From the NCBI RefSeq assembly GCF_016801865.2, contig NC_068938.1, positions 133,886,416 to 133,950,415 on the forward strand: 64,000 bases of DNA, in the 5' to 3' direction. The notes below the pieces were generated by a model. That model had not been told where the DNA came from. It did not search any database and was given only the letters and a program-made list of their open reading frames with translations. The position numbers were made by a program, and so were the translations under genes. The stretch comes from Culex pipiens pallens (taxonomy: Eukaryota > Arthropoda > Insecta > Diptera > Culicidae). Shown in pieces: positions 56,600-64,000 of this stretch (position 1 is its first letter; every line of letters starts with the position of its first letter).

Positions 56600-56835
56600 T
56601 TAGGCTGGTACAAATTTTATTTAAAGTTCCTGTCCCCCCCCCCTCTTCAAAGTTAGCCCGAAAAATCAGGGGGCAAAATTTTTTTTTTCAAAACACTTCA
56701 AATTTCATTGGAAGTTTAAGTGCAATCAGCTGGAATCAATTTAAAATGCATTCCCCTGAGTTTAGAATAATTTTAAGAATGTTATTGCGCCTTGCAGCAA
56801 TTTTTAGAGTTTTGTGTCAATCGTGCTAGGCCTAG
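56600..56835. mobile_element. Diverged AGGCCGTTGC-family MITE
   Basis: Starts AGGCTGGTACAAATTTTATT, then AAAGTTCCTGT and a C-run, matching AGGCCGTTGC, AAAGTTTATGT and the G/C-run of the 15-kb copy. Ends near GCTAGGCCTAG. Non-coding. Confidence 0.5.
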
Positions 56836-57009
56836 ATTTTTTTATCACACTGCTTTGCAGGACTGAGAACTGTCAACTTTGCGCACTTTGCACCGCGCTA
56901 GAGTGCTGTGGGATAATTTTTATCACAGTTGGCAAACCGAATTTTCATCACACCATCAAAACAAAACAAGTGCAACACATTGACTTCTGACCTCAATCTA
57001 GTCAACAAG

Positions 57010-57097
57010 CTGTGATGGCCGAGGCAGTTAAGTCATTGAGATGGTCTGTTAAAGGTTCTTGGATCGATTCTTGTAGTTGACACCTTTGGGTTTTTTT
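57010..57097 (+). pseudogene. tRNA-like Pol III unit
   Basis: GATGGCCGAGGCAGTTAAG resembles a Leu/Ser-type A box and GGATCGATTCTTG a B box, with a seven-to-eight-T run at 57090-57097. The helical arms do not fold into a complete tRNA. Its position inside a TIR element parallels the tRNA-carrying MITE at 42.2 kb, although sequence outside the boxes differs. Confidence 0.5.
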
Positions 57098-57839
57098 ACG
57101 GGTTATTTTTTTTCTAATGAGCTCGAGGGCATAATTATATCGGCCATCTTGTAACCGTTGGTCACAGTTCTTGAACGAACCTTTACTTTTTAACTTAATT
57201 CCTCATCATACAACACTACACCCTACACTAGCAGCGAAGGGATTTGCGTACCGCTGCAATTAAGACAGGCTCGACAGCGCTGCGTCGAGACTGCATCAAA
57301 AATGGGTGGGATTGGAAATGGTGGAATTTCCCTCTGGAAAATATTAGAAGGGAGATTTGGAATTTCATCGCCGATTCCAAAGATCGGGGTCTTTTGCCAT
57401 TCAGGCGTCCGTGTGGTTAGTCGAGTGTCCCAGTGTCAGTCCCGTTTTCGTACTGGTCACGCTCTGCATTCCGGAAGAGAAAGTGTCCCGGCGGAAGTAA
57501 ATAATCCGCAGGACCTCCGCAACCCACGGTTTTTGGTCGGTCCAGGCCTGTGAGTGCGCAGTGGTCATAGAGGAGAAAATCGTGACGTCAGAAATGAACT
57601 CAAATCACTCAAAGTTCATTTTGTGAGTGACTTTAACATTTTGGCCTAGTTTGACAGCTACCTCGTTCCCAAGTTTTCTGTGAGAGAGAAAAGGAGGCGA
57701 ATACTTTATGAAAATCATACTTGTCAAAATTCCTAGCCTCAAAATTTTGTCGCGAGTTACTTTTATCCTCTATGCTCAAATTTATTTTATTTATTTATTT
57801 GTCAAACATACGTAGACTACATGATCGTTGCTTAGTTTC

Positions 57840-58275
57840 TAATTACAAGGGGGGAACATCTATCTCTATCTTGCCTGCATCGAACGTCAAGGACCATCTT
57901 CAACTCTGGCGCGGAACGCGCCATCCACGTTAAGGAAGTTTCCTCCTTGGTTCAACCGGATCAGCCAGGTGCTGGGTTGGCCGATACCGTCACTGAGGGA
58001 AGACGCCTAGCCGCGCGGAAGTCCAGCTACGCCCGCTCGACATCCGGCAGCGGAATCCTGCCCGAAGCAGCAACAACTGCCATCAGCCGTTTTTTGACTG
58101 CAAAGATCCACCGTAGGCCAAGATGCCGGCGCAACACCGCTGCATCCCGGCACCGAAGACCACGATTTCACAGTCGGAACAATTCGTTGACCCTTTAATT
58201 ACTTAGACGGTCCGAAACACTTTCTCTGGGCTGGACGAGCTTTCTGAACTTCCAAAAATAAATAAATAAACAGCC
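57840..58275 (+). mobile_element. LINE 3' end fragment (family unknown)
   Basis: GC-rich relative to its flanks and ends AAAAATAAATAAATAAA, the (AATA)n-type tail of many insect LINEs. The frame at 57947-58198 (Arg- and Ala-rich, no motif) is probably UTR or an alternate frame. No reverse transcriptase motif remains. Confidence 0.4.
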
Positions 58276-58386
58276 TGCCATAGCAACGGATATCTTCGTC
58301 ATCACTGTGAAGAAAAATCACTGTGAAGAAAAAATACTGTGATGAAAATAATTGCGCAACACTCTAGTAAAGTGCAAAATGCGCAA

Positions 58387-60515
58387 TAATTTAAAAATCT
58401 TTTGAATACTTTAAAATTTTTCGATGTTTAGTATCGCAAAAAAAAATTCGCTGAAAATTTTGTTTTCGTCAAATTTTAGAATTCTTTTTTGATTCAAATG
58501 TTGAGACTATGGCTTGTTATTCCTTTTTTTAATTTTTTTTGAAAAATATCAAGAATCTTAAGTTTTTTGTCATGATGATTATCCTTGTAGCACCTTTTTT
58601 GCTTCCAACATCATTATGAAAACTTTGTAATAGCTTAAAAATTGTCTGTGCAAAAAATCATCAGTAGAATTTGCCAACATAAATTAAATTATGATTAATA
58701 AATTTTCAAAATTGTATCATATTAAGTATTGACTTAAGCAGAATATATCTTGTAAAATATTTGCTACGTCCTAAACAAATAAATTGATTTCTTGAAAACT
58801 ATTTCGTTCAACAGAAAAAAGAAAAACAGGTCAGAATTTCATAATTCTTTTTTATTTGTTCAGTAACCAGATGAGAGTTTCATACAATTGAAAGCGTCTG
58901 TAAAGTTAAGCTTCAGTAAAACGTCTAATTTTGTAATCCTCTCGAAAAATAAATACCGCAATCCACGTTTTCATGCGAAATGCAATGCATAATTTCACAT
59001 GACCTGCTGGGATGTAACACATCCTAACATATGCAATCACGACTCATGGTTGCTTAAGCTTTTCCAAGCCAAAGTACTAGAAATCCTTTCCACCAAATTA
59101 ACATATACACTAGGCAACAAAAATCTAACAACTTTTCCATCCCCTCCCTTTCTCACTCTGTCTCTAGGTGATATACTGCACATTAATTCAGTGCCAAAGC
59201 AACATTCCTTCCTCGCTTCCCATTCAGGAACCATAATAGCATCCCGACTTACACAACTAAATCGCATGTTATTATTTACTGAAAGGATAATTACGGACCG
59301 CCCCTCCCGCAAAAACAAGCACTTTGCCCATTGAGAACCAGCCAGCCCTGGGTACTTCATGTGCATACTTTTGCCATATTTCTTCGTTTTGCTCCCGGAA
59401 AATGTTCTAGCATCCAGACGGCCTTCTATTTATGTGCATCTGCAAGTCCGGCAGGGAAACTGTTGCATACGACATGGCTTCCCGGGGCTTTCCCGAAAAA
59501 CTGGGTGGTCATTTTTCGAGTGGGGAAAAGTTTTCGGAGGAAACTGACTCCGGTGAGGCTCACGTTCAGAAGAGTTTTTCGTTTTTTTTTTTCTAAATTC
59601 AATGGATAAAGAAGCTTTTGAAAATTTAGAGTAAAGGTACCAAAAAATGTCATTCTATGAAAAGTTTTATGCTTTTTTTTAAATCGAGAAAATCGCATAA
59701 AAAATACAACAAATTCCCTTTTCATAAGCGATGTAATGGTCTTAGTATACTATTGTAACTTTTTGGGCCATTTTATCCAATTTGTAAGGTACTGAATAAC
59801 TAGACTAATAGATGTATGGTGCACGTGCCCTTAGATGTTAAGAGAGCTGTTTGCTGGACTGTAACTAGCCTTTGGAATTACCTTCAGTTTCATTTACATT
59901 TGGTAATATCAAGCAGAAAAGGGAAACTGTAACGTAATAAAAAAAACTTCTTCTTATTTGAAAGAATTCATTCATTCATTGTATAAAGGAAATGCATTAA
60001 AATTTGTCGAAAAAAGTTTTTCGTTTGTTTGGATTTTGTATAGCTTTGCATTGGTTTGAATAAAACAGGTAGCCTAAAATTTTCCAAAAAAGGGATTGTC
60101 CATATTTTTTCCACAAGTTGTAGCCACCTGCAAATCTTCCCGCGATTCACTGCGAGATAAACCACTCCGTAACTGGCTTTGTTGGTTGGTTGCATCTGTC
60201 AACATACACCCATCCACCATATCAGACGATGGTGACATTTCTGCTCGATTCCACAATTTCCAGCGTCTCAACTGCTGGCCACGTGTGCCTGCACCCATAT
60301 GTCAAGTGCTTTCTCGGTGATGGTGGTGTGAGGGGACCGTACGTTGTTTGCCTTGCATTTGCGCCCAAAGAAAGTGAGTTCTCACCCGAGACGAAATCTC
60401 GTGTCTGAACCGTGTGGCTTGGCCCCACTGCATGGAGCTTCTTCGTCCATCCGTGAACTGTAAAGCGAATCTGAAGCGGAGGGGAGTCCAGCGGGAGTCG
60501 CAATTTTTTTTAAGT
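58387..60515. other. Unique region, no gene recognised
   Basis: AT-rich to 59.0 kb, then complex sequence at 59.0-59.6 and 60.1-60.5 kb. Frames of about 100 codons on opposite strands overlap (59037-59366 and 59331-59725) and lack motifs. No exon pair was assigned. Confidence 0.4.
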
Positions 60516-61249
60516 TGAATACTAAAAACTAAAAACTAAAAACTGAAAACTAAAAACTAAAAACTAAAAACTAAAAACTAAAAACTAAAAACTAAAAACT
60601 AAAAACTAAAAACTAAAAACTAAAAACTAAAAACTAAAAACTAAAAACTAAAAACTAAAAACTAAAAACTAAAAACTAAAAACTAAAAACTAAAAACTAA
60701 AAACTAAAAACTAAAAACTAAAAACTAAAAACTAAAAACTAAAAACTAAAAACTAAAAACTAAAAACTAAAAACTAAAAACTAAAAACTAAAAACTAAAA
60801 ACTAAAAACTAAAAACTAAAAACTAAAAACTAAAAACTAAAAACTAAAAACTAAAAACTAAAAACTAAAAACTAAAAACTAAAAACTAAAAACTAAAAAC
60901 TAAAAACTAAAAACTAAAAACTAAAAACTAAAAACTAAAAACTAAAAACTAAAAACTAAAAAACTAAAAACTAAAAACTAAAAACTAAAAACTAAAAACT
61001 AAAAACTAAAAACTAAAAACTAAAAACTAAAAACTAAAAACTAAAAACTAAAAACTAAAAACTAAAAACTAAAAACTAAAAACTAAAAACTAAAACTAAA
61101 AACTAAAAACTAAAAACTAAAAACTAAAAACTAAAAACTAAAAACTAAAAACTAAAAACTAAAAACTAAAAACTAAAAACTAAAAACTAAAAACTAAAAA
61201 CTAAAAACTAAAAACTAAAAACTAATAACTAAAAACTAAAAACTAAAAA
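60516..61249 (+). repeat. (ACTAAAA)n heptamer array, about 105 copies
   Basis: 734 bp of almost perfect 7-bp repeat. Deviations are one extra A near 60961, one missing A near 61093, an early ACTGAAA unit and one ACTAATA near the 3' edge. It ends abruptly at GGTACGACCCC, the internal point of a dispersed half-element. Such homogeneity suggests recent slippage expansion. Confidence 0.98.
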
Positions 61250-61440
61250 CGGTACGACCCCTTCAAATTTTGAACGAGCGAAAAAAAACTTTTTTCAATA
61301 TTTCGCAGCCTCAATATGTGATGATATGGAAATTTGGTGTCAAACGGACTTTTATGTAAAAATGGACGTCCGATCTGATGTTCTCAAAATTCAGAAAAAA
61401 CGAAAAAAACACTTAAAAAAGTTTTAAAAAATCTTTTAAA
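61250..61440 (+). mobile_element. 5'-clipped half-element of the 12/23-kb family
   Basis: Starts in mid-family at GGTACGACCCCTTCAAATTT and continues through GCAGCCT, AATTTGGTGTCAAACGGAC and TTTTATGTAAAAATGGACGT. The first 130 bp of the family, present in other copies, has been replaced by the heptamer array. Confidence 0.65.
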
Positions 61441-61442
61441 AA

Positions 61443-61584
61443 ATCGCGATTGTACGGAAAAAGTTTTGAAAAGGTTGGTTGTGTCGATCATGGCCGTTCA
61501 TCTCCCGTGAAAGATACGAACGACGAAAAAAAGAGACACGCAAAAAGTAACTTTTCAAAACTTTTTTTTTCGTAAAATCGCGAT
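61443..61584. repeat. Inverted repeat around ATCGCGAT
   Basis: ATCGCGATTGTACGGAAAAA near 61443 pairs with the complement at about 61560-61584, enclosing about 80 bp. Probably the terminal repeats of a small MITE or a folded part of the adjoining element. Confidence 0.5.
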
Positions 61585-62459
61585 ATTTCGTGAGGATTGT
61601 CTGCTCTACAACTTTGTAAATTTGAATCTTTTTTACATTAAAAGGGCTGCAACTTTTGACCGTTAAGTCCAAATTGACTAATCAGAAGATAAAAATAATC
61701 ATTTTTCAGAGTTCTAAAAGTGCTCGGAATAACACTTTCCTCTTAAACTTAACCCTGAATTGCTACGTTCAAAAAACTGATACTTAAAGGTTTGCTCAGA
61801 TGCTTTCTCTAAATTTGGTCGTAGAAGGCGTAGATTGCGGAATAAAATTTCGGTGTCTTGGACAAAGTTGCTTGAGTTGGCGAGCCCAACAACTTTTTAG
61901 AAGACGAGAAAAATCCCAAAAATATTACTGAATCGTCAGATTTTCAAAATCACCCTAATCGTGAACCACCCTTATTTTGAACCAAACCAAAAGTTGCCTT
62001 TTTCATTTGCAACAGCTTTTGTGAAGACACCAAAGCTCCAAAACTTCACAATTTTTTCTCAATTTTCCACCTAATTTTGCGATCTGGATCCACTGTGTCT
62101 CGCAGTTTTGTAGAATTTGGTTGCCGAAGTCCTGAGTTATAATTACTAATGTTTACGGTAATCGGACATGTACGTATGTCAAACGCGTACTGATCTGAAA
62201 TTGCTTTAGCCAGTTGTCTCACTGACATCAAATTTCAGGGTTTGTCAAGATAGCACGACAAAATTGATATTTTTTTCATATGAAAAGTGACAAAAATGTA
62301 TGGAGTTTTTTCGGTTTTTCATGAATATCTTAGGATTGGAATCAATTTTGGGGTCTGTGAGCTGCATAAAATGACGTTTTTAACATAATTTGGCCCAAAA
62401 TGCACGTGCGACAAGATAGTACAAAAACGACGATTTATAAATAAGACTAGTGCTAAAAT
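61585..62459. mobile_element. AT-rich repeat fragments
   Basis: Phrases such as GTGTCTTGGACAAAGTTG, GTGAAGACACCAAAGCTCC and CAAGATAGCACGAC resemble arms of the foldback families elsewhere in the window. Boundaries could not be drawn. The minus-strand frame at 62046-62231 has no motif. Confidence 0.4.
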
Positions 62460-63440
62460 AGTAGTTTATGCAACAAGTTGCAAAAAGAGGATTTTTTCAG
62501 CACGAGTCGTACATTTATCCAACGAGGTTCACCGAGTTGGAAAAGTACGACGAGTGCTGAAAAAATCAAGTTTTGCAACGAGTTCCATACAACATTTTTT
62601 GCAATTCCGAAAAACACCCATTGAGTGAAATTTTAAGTCAAATTTTCATGTAAAAACGAAGTTGACTTTTATAGCTGTCGGCCACCATTGCTAGTACCAA
62701 CCACTAGTGTCTTCCTTTTTATCTACAAGGACTTCGCCGCCCTGGGCTCCTAAGTGTATGAAAGTATGGCACGGAGCGACGGCGCCGAATACCCATATTT
62801 ACACAAAGAATTTTAGAGCGCCCGCCGCGGGATTCGAACCGGCGACCTCTGGATTGTGAGTCCAGTGCGCGGTCCGATTGATCCACACGGGCGGGACAAT
62901 CAAATTTTCATGTATTTGTCAATAAATCGTTTAAATCAAAACAATGTTGAAAAGTTTTACTTTTCGAAACAAGTGCTGAAAAGTTCAACTTTTCAGCACC
63001 CATTTCAGTGCTGAAAAGTAGAACTTTTCAGCATTTATTTTGAAAAGTGTTGCTATTCGATTCTGTTTTTTTTTTGGTACAGAAAAGTAGGCTATTTCGT
63101 CGTTCAAGAATGACAGGAAAAGTAAGTAGTTTCACGACGGAATTGCAAAAAAATATGTTTTGCAATGAGTTGCAACCTTTTTTATGCGATTCTGAAAAAA
63201 CCCTTTGAATGTGATTTTAAGTCAAACGTCCATGTAATTAGTCAATTCACCTTTCAAATCAAATGATATTGAAAAGTAATACTTTTCAATAGAAGTGCTG
63301 ATAAGACCAACTTTATGGAACGCATTTGAGTGAGTGCCCTTGTATCGAAATGTATTTCTTTTTGATTATGTTATTTTTGGCGAAGAAAAGTAGGCCGTTT
63401 CGTCACTCGAGAATGACAGGAAAATTAAGTAGTTTACTTA
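62460..63440 (+). mobile_element. GTGCTGAAAAGTT family, tandem dimer with SINE inside
   Basis: Two consecutive related units: landmarks CAGAAAAGTAGGCTATTTCG (63080) and AAGAAAAGTAGGCCGTTTCG (63382) lie about 302 bp apart, as do the TTTTAAGTCAAA segments once the SINE at 62652-62899 is removed. The first unit has the 27-base odd-centred palindrome GTGCTGAAAAGTT-C-AACTTTTCAGCAC at 62973-62999. A reverse-orientation copy is at 8140-8545. Non-coding. Confidence 0.65.
62652..62899 (-). mobile_element. tRNA-headed SINE, copy 2
   Basis: Flanked by the perfect 14-bp repeat TCAAATTTTCATGT (62638-62651 and 62900-62913). Read on the minus strand, it matches the SINE at 32623-32868 along its full length: GCCCGTGTGGATCAATCGG head, CTGGACTCACAATCCAG anticodon arm, GGTTCGAATCCC B box, GGCGCCGTCG body and GTCAACTTCGTTTTT end. 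The acceptor stem is better preserved than in copy 1. The unit at 63.2 kb and the copy at 8.4 kb show the empty site. Confidence 0.9.
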
Positions 63441-64000
63441 AAGATTCAGTCATAAAAAGACTGAAATTAAATAAGATAATCAATGAAACAATGAACAATC
63501 AAATAGCAAGACTGTATATTTCATGCGTAATTTTAAAATGTTTTGATTTGTTTTAACAACATTTGATTTTTTTATTTGTTCAAGACTTGCGCTTTAGCTT
63601 GGATTCACCCTTTCCAAAGATCCCCGGTTGACATAATCGTATATTTACTTTGCCCTTCGGGACTGGTGCGAACGGATTAAAAATGGAATTTTCAAGTTGG
63701 TTTCTGGGGGGAAATCTGTAGCTTTGTAGCATTTTCTTTTTTGTCCCAATCCTTGTACCTCCCACAAAGGAAAACCGTGAAAAGTGGAAAAAGCTCCCAC
63801 TCCTCCTGGGTCCGCGACGCGACACCTCTGCACCACTTCCACCACCCTGTGTAGATCATAAAGTGCACGGCTGGTTGGAGCAGCAGCAACTCCTTCTGTA
63901 CGTGACTCACGGGCTGGTGAATCTGAATGGAATTTTTATCCCGCCGCCTTTCATGGACCAGGTCCACAAACGGGCATTGTGTGCATTTGTGATTCAACGC
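63441..64000. other. Unique region at window end
   Basis: Sequence becomes more complex from 63.58 kb. A minus-strand frame (63692-63997, 101 codons) runs to the window edge, but composition and lack of motifs do not support coding. It may belong to a host gene lying beyond the window. Confidence 0.35.

Larger units (their letters stand above)
47376..56606. mobile_element. Giant (9.2 kb) inverted-repeat structure enclosing satellite arrays
   Basis: Outer arm segments match as inverted repeats: 47376-47440 with 56541-56606 (GGTGCAAAAAAAGC; CCTTTCGAAAAATTAAGATA; AAATACAGTTTTT), 47453-47528 with 55496-55573 (AATAGGCATCCTTGACTGAT; GGATTGAATATAAAGTTTAC), and 47810-47824 with 55474-55488 (CTGGAAATTCTATA). 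Each arm is interrupted by later insertions (47531-47800 and 47832-48230 on the left, 55615-56540 on the right). A shorter inverted match lies nearer the centre (AATTCGATAGCGGTGTGCTCT at about 48890 and 54380). Between are two oppositely oriented satellite arrays. The structure resembles Foldback/Galileo-type transposons, whose inverted repeats contain tandem arrays, but no transposase was found. Confidence 0.6.
56879..58386. mobile_element. TIR element containing tRNA-like unit and LINE debris
   Basis: Left end TTGCGCACTTTGCAC, then CTAGAGTG and ATCACAG; right end the complement of TTGCGCATTTTGCAC, then CTAGAGTG and CATCACAG. The matching ends span about 60 bp each. The interior has a tRNA-like unit (57010-57097), a GC-rich block of unknown origin (57190-57560), a T-rich (TTTA)n stretch at 57780-57805 that looks like a LINE 3' tail on the minus strand, and a LINE-like 3' end on the plus strand (to about 58272). 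Confidence 0.55.

Noticed and set aside
57947..58198. Arg/Ala-rich 83-codon frame
   Set aside because: It lies in a LINE 3' end without recognisable domain; the GC-rich base composition explains the residues.
60516..61249. Telomere-type repeat
   Set aside because: The heptamer ACTAAAA is not the TTAGG-type insect telomere repeat, and mosquitoes lack telomerase-type telomeres; it is an internal simple repeat.
63692..63997. 101-codon minus-strand frame at the window edge
   Set aside because: No motif, three overlapping alternatives on the same strand, and it is cut by the window; cannot be supported.

Overview
The window looks like non-coding, repeat-saturated chromosomal DNA from a culicine mosquito, most likely Culex. 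The basis is the AT-rich unique DNA, the mass of palindromic foldback elements and MITEs with TA target duplications, tRNA-derived SINEs including a dimeric type that recalls the Culex Twin family, an R1-clade LINE sitting in an (AC)n microsatellite, and Jockey-style retroposon features. The species call is inference; nothing here is species-diagnostic. No multi-exon host gene can be assembled. The window probably lies in a long intron or intergenic region, with islands of more complex unique sequence (about 2.3-3.9, 5.8-7.1, 12.7-14.4, 18.0-19.7, 22.2-22.8, 26.3-27.6, 31.7-32.4, 36.1-37.6, 43.9-45.5, 59.0-60.5 and 63.5-64.0 kb) between transposon clusters.

Layout. At 0.5-2.1 and 33.5-35.1 kb lie two copies of one near-perfect 1.6-kb palindromic foldback element. 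At 8.66-11.9 kb a hAT-type element is split by a 1.9-kb foldback, and 20.93-21.91 kb is an uninterrupted copy of the same hAT family with an 8-bp target duplication. At 23.0-24.7 kb a foldback carries a TIR element in its loop and a further insertion in its right arm. Three SINEs are bracketed by target duplications: 14.47-14.89, 32.62-32.87 and 62.65-62.90 kb. At 39.94-42.04 kb a tRNA-headed retroposon with a (CA)n tail has a 13-bp target duplication, and its tail has been invaded by an R1-clade LINE.

The one convincing intact coding sequence is at 45.68-46.66 kb. It is a 326-codon ORF1/gag-like gene forming the whole coding content of a 1.18-kb retroposon with a 13-bp target duplication and an internal Inr+DPE promoter. 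That is an ORF1-only LINE derivative, organised like the gag-only Jockey-clade element HeT-A.

At 47.4-56.6 kb is a very large inverted repeat. Near its centre lie two arrays of one ~125-bp satellite in opposite orientations (about 12 and 20 units, with higher-order repeats), a potential multi-kilobase hairpin. A few minus-strand exon-like segments with good splice sites flank the arrays and may be remnants of a gene. At 56.9-58.4 kb a TIR element holds a tRNA-like unit and LINE debris, and at 60.5-61.2 kb there is a ~105-copy heptamer (ACTAAAA)n array.

Functionally the window is a stack of parasites. Autonomous partners (hAT and Tc1/mariner-type transposases, Jockey- and R1-type reverse transcriptases) are absent, so nearly everything here would have moved in trans. 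Several MITEs and SINEs carry A-box/B-box pairs followed by T-runs and could be Pol III templates. Repeat boundaries were read by eye and can be off by several bases.
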